A stretch of 64,000 nt of DNA, from contig NZ_CP126107.1 of assembly GCF_030123365.1 (NCBI RefSeq), forward strand, positions 729,501 through 793,500. Reading direction: 5' to 3'. The first letter of the stretch is position 1; the number at the start of each line of letters is the position of its first letter. The notes below the pieces were generated by a model, which was not told the origin of the DNA, ran no database searches, and saw only the letters and a program-made list of their open reading frames with translations. Of this stretch, positions 28,569 to 37,035 are shown one piece after another. This stretch comes from Neobacillus sp. SuZ13 (GTDB lineage: Bacteria; Bacillota; Bacilli; Bacillales; Cytobacillaceae). The translations under genes were made by a program, and so were the position numbers.

Positions 28569-28872
28569 AATCGTACCACTGGCCGGGAAATATTCGTGAA
28601 CTGGAAAACTATATCGAACGAGCGCTCGTTCTGTCTGAGGGTGAGACGGTAGCAATTGACCATTTTCCTGATAAACTGACAGAACAAATTCTTCTTCAAA
28701 ACGAAGAACAATTGACCACATTAGAAAATATAGAAAAGGAATCAATCAAAAAAGCTTTAGAAGTATTCGAAGGGAATATTTCAAGAACATCAAAATTGCT
28801 CGGGATAACTAGAAAGACATTATATAAAAAAATAAAAGATTATGACCTGCAGCAGTATGATAACCTTGGATA
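28559..28872 (+). pseudogene. C-terminal remnant of a sigma-54-dependent (NtrC-type) activator
   Basis: Translation from 28559 gives LKSYHWPGNIRELENYIERA, the end of the AAA+ domain of bacterial enhancer-binding proteins. It ends with a Fis-type helix-turn-helix (NISRTSKLLGITRKTLYKKI) and a stop at 28872. The ATPase core with the GAFTGA motif and the sensor domain are missing. About 100 residues remain of a protein normally 400-600 long, so this is a 5'-deleted pseudogene. Confidence 0.85.
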
Positions 28873-28973
28873 AGGTTACTGTGGCGACCAGGTTATTGTC
28901 GAAATGAACATTTTGTTTTTTCTAACGGAATGCTCTCCCTATCAATCTCCCATACTATTATGGGTGATGGATA

Positions 28974-29057
28974 ATGCCATGTCAAAAAAGTGAAGATTTA
29001 CCGCGATTAAATGATAAATTTAAAAATTACAGGCACAAGAAAGATTCCAGCGCATAA
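28974..29057 (+). CDS. Possible 27-residue small protein
   Basis: An ATG at 28974 preceded by GGGTGATGGATA opens 27 codons to a TAA at 29057, with a charged product (SEDLPRLNDKFKNYRHKKD). The ribosome site is good and the stop lies just before a hairpin. No homologue is recognised and it lies in a decayed region, so it may be accidental. Confidence 0.35.
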   Translation: MPCQKSEDLPRLNDKFKNYRHKKDSSA

Positions 29058-29087
29058 AAAAGGACTGCAGATTGTCTGCAGCCTTTC
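29055..29087 (-). terminator. Terminator of the CBS-domain gene
   Basis: CTGCAGA / TCTGCAG stem with loop TTG, extended by AAGG / CCTT; a T run follows on the minus strand. Confidence 0.8.
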
Positions 29088-29100
29088 TCCATTTGATATG

Positions 29101-29556
29101 TTATAGAACTGTTCTAAAGGAATGCCTAATGACATCGCCTCGGCTAATAATTCCAACTAATACTCCGTTCCGCTCTACAGGTAGTTTTTTTATTTGTTTT
29201 TTTCCTAAAATTGAAGCGATAGTTTCTATGTCTTCGTTCCATGACACTTTGTAAACCTTTCTTTTGGTAATGCTCATTACATTTAATTCTAGCAGCATTC
29301 GGATTTTTTGCTCAAAATCTTCATGATCACCTCTGATAACGGAAACGAATTGGAGGGAATCAATGAATCGATATTGATGCTTGCCGATATACCGCATGAT
29401 ATCCCCATCGCTAATATAGCCCACAATTTCATTTCTTTCGTTGACTACTGGTAGTCCACTGATACGATTTTCAATGAATTTTTCGATTACATAACGAACT
29501 GTATCTGTTTCCTTTACTTTAATCACGGGGTTGATCATTATCTCATAAGCTTGCAT
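29101..29556 (-). CDS. Tandem CBS-domain protein
   Basis: A 151-residue protein made of two CBS domains (about 5-60 and 85-148). Each has the typical GLPVVNERNEIVGYISDGDI or KLPVERNGVLVGIISRGDVI segment. Paired CBS domains bind adenine nucleotides or SAM and act as energy sensors; no catalytic domain is attached. GGATGGAGAATA precedes the ATG. It lies 44 bp downstream of the TetR gene on the same strand, so the two may be cotranscribed. Confidence 0.9.
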   Translation of the reverse strand: MQAYEIMINPVIKVKETDTVRYVIEKFIENRISGLPVVNERNEIVGYISDGDIMRYIGKHQYRFIDSLQFVSVIRGDHEDFEQKIRMLLELNVMSITKRKVYKVSWNEDIETIASILGKKQIKKLPVERNGVLVGIISRGDVIRHSFRTVL

Positions 29557-29600
29557 TATTCTCCATCCTAAACACTAAGATTTGTTCATTTATCTCAAGT

Positions 29601-30221
29601 TTATTTAGGTTCCTTATAAAAACCTTTTTTTAGTAATTCAATCTCCAACAAAAAGGTTTTCATAACATCATTAATCTGTAGCTCCTTAGCGAAAGCATGG
29701 ATCAGATTTTGAAACGATACAGCCATCATAATTTTGAAGATGTGGTAAATTTCTTCCTCATTCGTTACGTTTAAATTTCCGGGGTTTATATTGGAAATAA
29801 TTTCAAAGAATCTGCTTTTTCTTTTTTCCTCATACATATTCTGGGTAAATGCTTTTTCGACTTTATAATTCATATTTAAAAAGGCATTTTTAAAATATTG
29901 CCGATTTTCTGGTTCTTCAAACATAATGAGAATGCCTTTAAACCAATCCACTATGGTTGCAAATAGATCTCCATTGTTCATTTTCATGATGGAAATCAGC
30001 CGCTCGAAATTCCGTTGGGAATGCTCATGCAGTAAAAAGTAGAATATATCTTCTAAACCGTCAAAATATTGATAAAAGCTCCCCCTGGGGATACCGGCAT
30101 CCTTGATAATATTCGAAATCGACGCTTCATATAAAGGAACCCTCGAAAACTCCTTCTTAGCAGCATCTATTAATGATTTTTGTTTTTCTTTTGATAAATT
30201 AAAAAAGGTTTGCTTAGGCAT
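29601..30221 (-). CDS. TetR-family regulator of the divergent efflux operon
   Basis: A 206-residue TetR protein. The N-terminal helix-turn-helix lies in SNIIKDAGIPRGSFYQYFDG (residues 36-55), with a helical ligand domain after it. AAAAGGAGTTAATAG precedes the ATG. It is divergent from the EmrA/EmrB-type efflux genes, and a perfect palindrome lies between the two facing promoters. It almost certainly represses both itself and the pump until a drug or toxic compound binds. Confidence 0.93.
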   Translation of the reverse strand: MPKQTFFNLSKEKQKSLIDAAKKEFSRVPLYEASISNIIKDAGIPRGSFYQYFDGLEDIFYFLLHEHSQRNFERLISIMKMNNGDLFATIVDWFKGILIMFEEPENRQYFKNAFLNMNYKVEKAFTQNMYEEKRKSRFFEIISNINPGNLNVTNEEEIYHIFKIMMAVSFQNLIHAFAKELQINDVMKTFLLEIELLKKGFYKEPK

Positions 30222-30271
30222 CTATTAACTCCTTTTGTCATATGATAAGGTGTCATAAAATATTTATATTC

Positions 30272-30300
30272 ATGATAATATACCTATATAAATGTGTCAA
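30272..30300 (-). promoter_or_regulatory. Promoter of the TetR gene
   Basis: On the minus strand: TTGACA (30295-30300), 17-bp spacer, TATCAT (30272-30277). Confidence 0.8.
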
Positions 30301-30305
30301 TATCC

Positions 30306-30324
30306 ATATGACGATATGTCATAT
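30306..30324. promoter_or_regulatory. TetR operator between divergent promoters
   Basis: ATATGAC and GTCATAT form a perfect 7-bp inverted repeat around GATAT. It lies exactly between the two -35 elements (30295-30300 and 30331-30336). Further GTCAT half sites occur at 30237 and 30252. Confidence 0.8.
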
Positions 30325-30330
30325 TATTTA

Positions 30331-30359
30331 TTGACGTATAAGAATTCACTCTTTATAAT
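30331..30359 (+). promoter_or_regulatory. Promoter of the efflux operon
   Basis: TTGACG (30331-30336), 17-bp spacer, TATAAT (30354-30359), a near-consensus sigma-A promoter. Confidence 0.85.
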
Positions 30360-30411
30360 TTATTCCTGAAAGTGCTGCGCCCTATACATGGGCATAAGAA
30401 GGGAGAGTGTA

Positions 30412-30495
30412 ATGGGCGGACAAAAAAATGAAATGGAGAACACGAAACCGCACTCTTTAAACTATTCATCCATTAAGGGAGGAAAAAAGGAATGA
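30412..30495 (+). CDS. 27-residue leader ORF overlapping the efflux adaptor gene
   Basis: ATG 30412 follows AGAAGGGAGAGTGTA. The 27-codon frame ends with TGA that overlaps the next gene's ATG in an ATGA junction. The ORF contains the adaptor gene's ribosome site. The peptide is polar and basic (begins MGGQKNEMENTKPH) without membrane segment. Such an arrangement suits translational coupling or an attenuating leader peptide. I do not recognise a family. Confidence 0.5.
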   Translation: MGGQKNEMENTKPHSLNYSSIKGGKKE

Positions 30496-31145
30496 GCACT
30501 AAAAAATTGCTATTATTGAACATTATTATTCTGCTTATATTAGTGGGTGGTGGTGTTGGAGGATATGCCTACTATAATGGAGCAGTAAATTATTTATCGA
30601 CGGAAAATGCCCAAATAGCAGGACAACAAGTAACGATTGCGGCTCCGGCCAATGGAAAATTGACCAATTGGAAAGTCAATCTTGGTGATCATTTTTCAAA
30701 GGATTCTAAAGTTGGAACCATTACAACAACGGATGCAGAAGGTAAACCTATAGACATGAAAGTGACGATGCCAACTGATGGAACGATTGTTCAAAGTAGT
30801 GGTGTCCAAAATTCATTTGTAGCTGCAGGAACACCATTAGCGAAAGAATATGATTTTAATAACCTTTGGGTTACAGCAAATATTGAGGAAACCAAAATTG
30901 ATGAAGTGACAATCGGGCAGGATGTCGATATCTATGTGGATGCTTTTCAAAATAACACTTTAAAAGGAAAAGTCCAGCAAATCGGTTTAGCGACGGCTGG
31001 AACATTTTCTCTGTTACCAAGTTCGAATAATACAGGGAACTACACCAAAGTGACTCAAGTAATTCCGGTAAAAATTTCTATTGATGATAATAAAGGTGTA
31101 GCCATCGTTCCCGGTATGAACGTAACAGTACGGATTCATAAGTAG
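30492..31145 (+). CDS. HlyD/EmrA-type efflux adaptor protein
   Basis: A 217-residue membrane fusion protein: one N-terminal membrane helix (about 5-25), then biotinyl-lipoyl-like halves (STENAQIAGQQVTIAAPANG, residues 36-55, and VTMPTDGTIVQSSGVQNSF) and a beta-barrel domain (LWVTANIEETKIDEVTIGQD). It lacks the long coiled coil of Gram-negative EmrA, as usual in Gram-positives with no outer membrane. It starts inside an ATGA overlap with the leader ORF, and the DHA2 pump gene follows eight bases after its stop. It probably assists drug export by that pump. Confidence 0.92.
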   Translation: MSTKKLLLLNIIILLILVGGGVGGYAYYNGAVNYLSTENAQIAGQQVTIAAPANGKLTNWKVNLGDHFSKDSKVGTITTTDAEGKPIDMKVTMPTDGTIVQSSGVQNSFVAAGTPLAKEYDFNNLWVTANIEETKIDEVTIGQDVDIYVDAFQNNTLKGKVQQIGLATAGTFSLLPSSNNTGNYTKVTQVIPVKISIDDNKGVAIVPGMNVTVRIHK

Positions 31146-31153
31146 GTGATAAC

Positions 31154-33010
31154 ATGTTAATTTATATCACTGTTTATGTTATCTTAGGCCTTTTGCTGCT
31201 GCTTTTAATAAATTTTACTATCATCAATAAAAAGAAGTCGCGTAGAGCACAAACAGAAAAGATGAATGAAGAGGTAATAGATAAGGCTGCTTTCCATGAG
31301 ACTAATGATGAGGAGATTAAGCAAAATATATCTCAGATTGAAATCAAGGACATAAAGGCTGAGGATATATCCTCGCAGGAAGTGTTGAAAGATTCCGCTA
31401 ATATGGAAGCAGAATTGGAATATGCAGAGGAGGATATTCAGCCGAAAGAAAGCATGAAAGAGCAGAAAGAACCATCTGCTTCCGATGCCGAAAAAGAATC
31501 AGGAAACGGAAAAATTCTTGTGGCTTTAATGCTTGGTGCGTTTGTTGCCATACTTAATCAAACCTTACTGAATGTGGCCATTCCGCATATTATGAATGAT
31601 TTGGGGATTTCAGCCAATACCGTCCAATGGCTCTCCACAGGATATATGTTAGTAAACGGAATTGCAATTCCTATAACGGCCTTTTTAATAGAGAAGTTTG
31701 GAACAAGAAAACTGTTCATTAGCGCCATTTTTTTATTTACATTGGGTTCGGTAGTTTGTTCTGTGTCAGCAAACTTTAGTATGCTCATGGTCGGAAGGAT
31801 CATTCAGGCTTGCGGTGCAGGTATTATTATGCCCCTGTTGATGACGGTATTTTTTGCCTTATTCCCTCCGGAAAAACGCGGCAAGGCTATGGGGATTATG
31901 GGGATTGTCATGATATTTGCTCCTGCGATCGGTCCTACATTATCCGGGTGGCTCATTGGCCATTTTTCATGGCGGTTATTGTTCGATATTGTTATCCCAA
32001 TCGGTGTACTTGATTTAATTCTTAGCTTCATGTGGATGAAGGACGTTACTAAAGTAACAAATCCTAAATTTGATTTCTCAGGATTTTTATTTTCAACCCT
32101 AGGTTTTGGGTTCTTGTTATACGGATTCAGTGAAGCTGGTAATGATGGCTGGTCCAGCAAAACAGTGGTTATCTCCTTAATCATAGGAATAATTTCTTTA
32201 ATCTGTTTTGTTTGGCGCGAACTGACGGCAGAAAAGCCAATGCTTGATTTACGGGTCTTTAAATATGATATTTTCGCCTTAACAACGGTTATCAGTATGA
32301 TTGTTAACATGGCTATGTTTGGCGCCATGATCTTACTTCCGATTTATTTGCAAAACATTCGAGGGTATACAGCATTACAATCAGGTCTGTTGATGCTTCC
32401 AGGTGCCATCGTGATGGGCATAATGTCCCCTATCTCAGGAGCCCTTTTTGATAAAATCGGGGCAAGATGGCTAGCCGTTACTGGATTAGCGATTACTGTA
32501 CTTACCACATGGGGATTTACCAGTCTGAGTATGACAACCAGTTATGGTCATATTCTGTTTTTATACGTGATGCGGATGTTTGGAATGTCCTTTATCATGA
32601 TGACTGTCATGACAGAAGGATTGAATCAGTTACCACGCCATCTTGGCGCTCATGGGACGGCTGCCTCCAATACAGCCAGACAAGTAGCAGGAAGTATAGG
32701 GACCGCCTTCCTAGTTACAGTCATGACGACAAGACAAGGGTTCCATTATAGTGGGTATGGGGATGCAATCTCAAGTTCAAATTCTTTTATTACCAGCAGT
32801 TTATCCCAGCTTGCTCAAGGTCTGTCATCTTTCACGAACCTGCCGGCTGCAACAGGAAAAGAGCTGTCAACTTATTTAATTTACGGCCAAACCATGCAGC
32901 AAGCTACGATTGAAGGGATTAATGATGCCTTTATTGTTGCAACCGGAATCGCATTTGTAGCATTAGTCCTATCGTTCTTTATCAAACGGTCCCGAGTAAA
33001 TCAACAGTAA
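31154..33010 (+). CDS. DHA2 (EmrB/QacA) family MFS drug exporter with N-terminal extension
   Basis: A 618-residue transporter. From about residue 121 it is a normal 14-helix EmrB-type protein, with the motif C-like segment GIVMIFAPAIGPTLSGWLIG and a WLSTGYML first-loop motif. Before that lie an extra membrane helix (3-25) and about 90 mostly acidic residues (30-118) rich in Glu, Lys and Asp, which ordinary EmrB proteins of about 500 residues lack. The extension may bind the adaptor or sense load; that is inference. GTAGGTGATAAC precedes the ATG. It is the last gene of the TetR-controlled operon. Confidence 0.93.
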   Translation: MLIYITVYVILGLLLLLLINFTIINKKKSRRAQTEKMNEEVIDKAAFHETNDEEIKQNISQIEIKDIKAEDISSQEVLKDSANMEAELEYAEEDIQPKESMKEQKEPSASDAEKESGNGKILVALMLGAFVAILNQTLLNVAIPHIMNDLGISANTVQWLSTGYMLVNGIAIPITAFLIEKFGTRKLFISAIFLFTLGSVVCSVSANFSMLMVGRIIQACGAGIIMPLLMTVFFALFPPEKRGKAMGIMGIVMIFAPAIGPTLSGWLIGHFSWRLLFDIVIPIGVLDLILSFMWMKDVTKVTNPKFDFSGFLFSTLGFGFLLYGFSEAGNDGWSSKTVVISLIIGIISLICFVWRELTAEKPMLDLRVFKYDIFALTTVISMIVNMAMFGAMILLPIYLQNIRGYTALQSGLLMLPGAIVMGIMSPISGALFDKIGARWLAVTGLAITVLTTWGFTSLSMTTSYGHILFLYVMRMFGMSFIMMTVMTEGLNQLPRHLGAHGTAASNTARQVAGSIGTAFLVTVMTTRQGFHYSGYGDAISSSNSFITSSLSQLAQGLSSFTNLPAATGKELSTYLIYGQTMQQATIEGINDAFIVATGIAFVALVLSFFIKRSRVNQQ

Positions 33011-33089
33011 AAAGTAGTAAGTTAAATGGAATATTTAGTTGTCCGGCTTTAATAATGTTGGGCTATCGTCTTTGAAAGAAGGGGTAGGA

Positions 33090-33488
33090 ATGATAAATTT
33101 AGGGCTCTTGATTATTCGATTGGCTGTGGGAATGACGTTCGTTGGGCATGGATGCCAAAAATTATTTGGCTGGTTTGGCGGTCCTGGGGTAGTCAAATTT
33201 GGTGAATATTTAGGGTCGATTGGAATCAAGACAGGCGGCAAGACATGGGCGATTTTAGCAGGATTTTTCGAATTGGCTGGTGGACTGCTGTTTTCAGCGG
33301 GACAGTTCACCTGGCTAGGTGCAATCCTTATCACAATCGTTATGATTGATGCCATCTTCACCGTCCATGGTAAGAATGGCTTTTGGCTGACTGAAGGCGG
33401 TTATGAATATAACTTTATTTTGATCGCTGTAGTCCTTGGAGTGGCGCTCATTGGACCAGGTGATTACGTTTTAATTTATAAGGCATAG
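33090..33488 (+). CDS. DoxX-family membrane protein
   Basis: A 132-residue protein with four membrane helices. The DoxX pattern is visible in LLIIRLAVGMTFVGHGCQKL and the glycine-rich FGWFGGPG loop. DoxX proteins have been linked to thiosulfate-quinone oxidation and redox stress, but most are uncharacterised. ATG 33090 follows GAAGGGGTAGGA; the longer frame begins 17 codons upstream without a ribosome site. It lies 80 bp after the exporter gene and could be expressed with it. Confidence 0.88.
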   Translation: MINLGLLIIRLAVGMTFVGHGCQKLFGWFGGPGVVKFGEYLGSIGIKTGGKTWAILAGFFELAGGLLFSAGQFTWLGAILITIVMIDAIFTVHGKNGFWLTEGGYEYNFILIAVVLGVALIGPGDYVLIYKA

Positions 33489-33696
33489 TTCAAGGGGACG
33501 GTGCTGCTAGTTTTTTTGCGCAAATAATGGCCTTCATCACATGATGAAGGCCAATCCCTTTGTTCCTTCTCAGATTTTTCATAGAAATCGAACTTCATAT
33601 TTATCCCCCTCGTTGACTGTGTCATGAGACTTATTCCAGATTCATGAGGTTCTATTTTTTTAAACGTTGCTATCTCCCTAAGTTAATAATCTATAA

Positions 33697-34194
33697 TTAG
33701 TGTGTTAAGAATGCAGCTAATTCTTTACTCTTTTGTTTTCGAACTTTGCGCATTATGGCTCGGTCCGGTGCGGATTCATGTAATTTTTTCTCTTCTTCAG
33801 TTTCAGGAATAACCTGTGGAACATGTGCTGGACGTTTATGCTGATCAAGTGCAACAAACGTTAATAGCGCAGTAGCTGCAATTCTACGTTCACCACTTAT
33901 TAAATCTTCAGCAATAATCTTTACAAAAACTTCCATGGATGATGTACCTGTCCAAGTCACATAAGATTCAAAACAGACAGAATCTGATGTATGAATGGGA
34001 CATAAAAAGTCTACTGAATCGGTTGAGGCAGTTACACATTCTCTGCGACTATGACGAGCTGCGGAAATCGACGCTACCTGGTCCACATCACTCATTAATC
34101 GTCCGCCAAATAATGTATTGTGATTGTTTACATCATTTGGGAATACACGACTTGTTCGTATAACTCTGGACTCGTTACAAAATTTTGCTTCCAT
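33697..34194 (-). CDS. Acyl-CoA thioesterase, hotdog fold (YkhA-like)
   Basis: A 165-residue single hotdog-domain thioesterase. VFPNDVNNHNTLFGGRLMSD contains the Asn-His-x-x-x-x-Gly-Gly active-site segment, and VDFLCPIHTSDSVCFESYV the second half of the fold. The charged tail (VRKQKSKELAAFLTH) matches the YkhA group. It hydrolyses acyl-CoA to free acid and CoA. ATG 34194 follows GTAGGGGGAATTTG; the longer frame upstream is not conserved. A perfect 16-bp palindrome lies 114 bp upstream. Confidence 0.9.
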   Translation of the reverse strand: MEAKFCNESRVIRTSRVFPNDVNNHNTLFGGRLMSDVDQVASISAARHSRRECVTASTDSVDFLCPIHTSDSVCFESYVTWTGTSSMEVFVKIIAEDLISGERRIAATALLTFVALDQHKRPAHVPQVIPETEEEKKLHESAPDRAIMRKVRKQKSKELAAFLTH

Positions 34195-34307
34195 CAAATT
34201 CCCCCTACTTATCCAAACATTTAGTACTATATTGCAAACGCTCCGAGAAAATTCATCCTCTAATCTTTTCTTCATCTAATAATAAAGATTCTGGATTTCA
34301 CTCTTAG

Positions 34308-34323
34308 ACAGTAACGTTACTGT
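34308..34323. promoter_or_regulatory. Perfect 16-bp palindrome, candidate operator
   Basis: ACAGTAACGTTACTGT is fully self-complementary and lies 114 bp upstream of the thioesterase start, between it and the convergent end of the malic enzyme gene. A GntR- or TetR-type regulator could bind it; none is adjacent. The rest of this 300-bp gap shows nothing further. Confidence 0.5.
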
Positions 34324-34495
34324 AAAAATTACTAAACCAACGAGTAACGGAATTATTGGGGCGGTGGAGGAAAAGAAGTTAAGCGGAAAAGATCAATCCA
34401 CCCCATGTACTTTTAGCTTTGCCATTCCAACATGTCGTCCCAAGCCCCAACAAGTCCAAAAATAGTATATTTTCGTCAAATGTATTGTTTTGAAT

Positions 34496-35743
34496 TTAAG
34501 CTAAGACAGGTTGTTGTTCTTCCTTTAATCCCAACAAACGCTCTTTGATTTCGTTTGTATTAACAAACGTTTGGGCAACTCCGGTTACCAATGCGGCATT
34601 AGCCACGGCTGCCGCTACATAAGCCGCCACTCTTGAATCAAAAGGGTCCGGAATTACATAATTAGGATGAAGTTCTTTATCTGTAATTAATTCGGCAATT
34701 GCATACACGGCGGCCAGTTTCATTTCTTCATTTATTTCTTTCGCTCTCACATCCAAAGCTCCACGGAAAATACCCGGAAATGCGAGTACATTATTGACTT
34801 GATTAGGAAAATCAGATCGCCCAGTCCCGACTACAAGTGCTCCTGCTTCCTTTGCCTCTTCCGGAAAAATTTCAGGCACCGGATTGGCCATGGCAAAAAT
34901 AATTGAATTTTCATTCATAGTACTAACCATTTCTTTTGTTAGGGCACCTGCAGCTGATACCCCAATAAACACATCTGCTCCCACAAGTGCATCGCCTAAT
35001 GTTCCTTTGATCTGCTGATTATTTGTTATGCGGGCCATTTCCTCTTTAAATGGATTCATTCCTTGTTGGCGGCCACTATAAATGATACCTTTTGTATCAC
35101 ATAAAATTACGTCCTTTACCCCCATATGAACCAATAGCTTTACAATGGCGACACCTGCTGCCCCCGAACCGTTTACCACAACACGAATTCCATCAATTCT
35201 TTTGTCAGCCAATTTCAGTGCGTTGATTAACCCGGCAACTGTTACAATTGCAGTGCCATGTTGGTCATCATGGAAAACGGGAATATCACACTCGTTCCGT
35301 AACCGGGACTCAATTTCAAAGCATTGAGGGGCTGAAATATCTTCCAAATTCACTCCGCCAAATGTAGGTGACAATAGTTTAACTACCTCGACAATTTTGT
35401 CCGGATCAGTTGTATCAAGACAAATCGGGAAGGCATCAACATCCGCAAATGACTTAAACAATAGGGCTTTCCCCTCCATAACGGGCATAGCAGCTTTCGG
35501 TCCGATATTTCCAAGCCCTAACACAGCTGTTCCGTCTGAGACAACGGCAACGAGGTTCCCTTTTACTGTGTAGTCATACACTTTGTTTTCATCTCTATAA
35601 ATTTCAAGACAAGGCTCAGCAACACCCGGAGAATAAGCAAGGCTTAAATCCTTTGCATCGCGTAGGGCGACCTTTGAATGAACGGCAAGTTTTCCTCGAT
35701 TTTCCTTGTGTATCTTTAGTGCTTCTTCATGTAAAATTGACAT
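34496..35743 (-). CDS. NAD(P)-dependent malic enzyme (YtsJ/MaeA-like)
   Basis: A 415-residue short-form malic enzyme converting malate to pyruvate and CO2. The catalytic tyrosine is Tyr37 in AYSPGVAEPC and the lysine Lys92 in VMEGKALLF. The metal-binding region is VFHDDQHGTAIVT and the nucleotide-binding loop VVVNGSGAAGVAIV. It lacks the C-terminal phosphotransacetylase-like domain of MaeB. The closest B. subtilis pattern is YtsJ. GGGAGAGAATAGTTT lies upstream of the ATG. It is a stand-alone gene convergent to the thioesterase gene. Confidence 0.93.
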   Translation of the reverse strand: MSILHEEALKIHKENRGKLAVHSKVALRDAKDLSLAYSPGVAEPCLEIYRDENKVYDYTVKGNLVAVVSDGTAVLGLGNIGPKAAMPVMEGKALLFKSFADVDAFPICLDTTDPDKIVEVVKLLSPTFGGVNLEDISAPQCFEIESRLRNECDIPVFHDDQHGTAIVTVAGLINALKLADKRIDGIRVVVNGSGAAGVAIVKLLVHMGVKDVILCDTKGIIYSGRQQGMNPFKEEMARITNNQQIKGTLGDALVGADVFIGVSAAGALTKEMVSTMNENSIIFAMANPVPEIFPEEAKEAGALVVGTGRSDFPNQVNNVLAFPGIFRGALDVRAKEINEEMKLAAVYAIAELITDKELHPNYVIPDPFDSRVAAYVAAAVANAALVTGVAQTFVNTNEIKERLLGLKEEQQPVLA

Positions 35744-36163
35744 AAACTATTCTCTCCCATGTTTTATATTTTTCTAAAATTGTTGGAATAGAATTACTGG
35801 TGTATGGTTTATTTCAGTTTCCCCCATTACCACCATGATTGTATTTCTTCCAGTGTGTTGTGTTTTAATTTAAAGAATATAGATGCTTTACGGATAAGGA
35901 TAATGCAATTATCAGAATAATTAAAATTGAAAAAAATTATACTTACAAATAAGAAATTTCAATATGGGAAAAAAAGGGATAAATCATCAGGTGAAATTGT
36001 TCAAGAATCTCATGAATATCGGGATTTATTAAATATGACCTAACAAAAAAATGGACAGGATATAAGTAACTATTTTTGTATAGAATCCACTAGGAGTATA
36101 TTAAAGTTGAATGGAAGATAAGCTTATTGAATACATAGAAAGTTCATCGCTGGAGTAACATCG
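35744..36163. other. Intergenic region without a recognised gene
   Basis: About 420 bp of AT-rich DNA between the divergent malic enzyme and KipR genes. It must hold both promoters, but no pair of hexamers stands out. No ORF with a ribosome site is present on either strand. An operator for the KipR-type regulator begins at its right end. Confidence 0.5.
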
Positions 36164-36179
36164 ATTCGAAATGCGGAAT
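36164..36179. promoter_or_regulatory. KipR-type operator, copy 1 (upstream of its own gene)
   Basis: ATTCGAAATGCGGAAT shares GAAATGCGGAA exactly with the perfect copy at 40808 and lies 27 bp before the regulator's start codon, suggesting autoregulation. Confidence 0.65.
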
Positions 36180-36205
36180 GGTGAAGGGGAAGGAGACTAC
36201 TATTA

Positions 36206-36961
36206 ATGAACAACAAAAATAAAACAGTTGTCCGTTCGATGGATGTATTAAATCTATTTATAGAGCATACCGAACTATCCTTTCAAGAAATTATTAATCT
36301 ATCGGGGATTCCGAAAACTTCAGTCTATCGAATGCTCAGGTCGTTAGAGGAAATGGAGTTCTTGGAAAAAGGAAGTGATTCGAAATACCGACTTGGACTC
36401 TTGTTTCTCAAATTTGGTCATCTGGTTTTGGGTAGGATTGATTTACGTAAGATTTCCTATCCGTTTATGAATGAATTGCATAATGATGTGAAGGAAGCAA
36501 TTAACTTGATTGTTAGAGATGGAGACGAAGCGATCTATATTGAGAAAATTGACACAAAACAAAAGGTTCGTCTCTATACTGCGATAGGAAGGAAAAGCCC
36601 ACTCTATGCTGGTGCTTGTCCACGTGCTGTCTTGTCTTTTTTACCTGATTCGGAAGTGCAGGCATACCTCGAATCAATTGAGCCCAAATCGTTTGCAACT
36701 GGTACCATTACGGACAAAGATAAAATTTATGAAACGATAAAGCAGGCGAGAATAGATGGATTTACAATCAGCCATTCTGAATTGGAAAACCATACATCTG
36801 CCATTGCAGCCCCGATATTTAATCACAGAGGAGAAGTTGTTGCGGGCATAAGTATCGCAGGTCTCGAAGCAAATTATCGGGGGGAGAACATTGAGAGTTA
36901 TGCAAAGAAAGTAAAAAAAGTGGCTGAGGAAATTTCAATGCGTTTAGGCTATACGAAATAA
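36206..36961 (+). CDS. kipR: IclR-family regulator, KipR-like
   Basis: A 251-residue IclR protein: winged helix-turn-helix (about 8-65, with LSFQEIINLSGIPKTSVYRM) and a C-terminal GAF-like effector domain (about 80-248, including YAGACPRAVLSFL). In B. subtilis KipR is the IclR-type repressor of the ycsF-ycsG-ycsI-kipI-kipA operon. Here the gene is split from that cluster but lies within 5 kb of all its homologues. Three copies of one operator lie before this gene, pxpB and pxpA. AAGGAGACTACTATTA precedes the ATG. The ligand is probably a 5-oxoproline-pathway metabolite, by inference. Confidence 0.88.
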   Translation: MNNKNKTVVRSMDVLNLFIEHTELSFQEIINLSGIPKTSVYRMLRSLEEMEFLEKGSDSKYRLGLLFLKFGHLVLGRIDLRKISYPFMNELHNDVKEAINLIVRDGDEAIYIEKIDTKQKVRLYTAIGRKSPLYAGACPRAVLSFLPDSEVQAYLESIEPKSFATGTITDKDKIYETIKQARIDGFTISHSELENHTSAIAAPIFNHRGEVVAGISIAGLEANYRGENIESYAKKVKKVAEEISMRLGYTK

Positions 36962-36964
36962 AAA

Positions 36965-37016
36965 GAACGGGGCGGTCTCTGCATCAATGCTATTTGATGT
37001 AGAGACCGCCCCGTTC
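36965..37016. terminator. Long bidirectional terminator
   Basis: A 23-bp stem (36965-36987 with 36994-37016, one G-U pair) with a six-base loop, GC-rich with GGGGCGGTCTCT in one arm, separates the convergent kipR and carboxylase genes. Confidence 0.9.
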
Positions 37017-37035
37017 CTTCTAAATAACCTAAATT

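Noticed and set aside
33528..33553. Hairpin TGGCCTTCATCA / TGATGAAGGCCA after the DoxX gene
   Set aside because: The stem is good but no T tract follows on either strand, so I did not call it a terminator.
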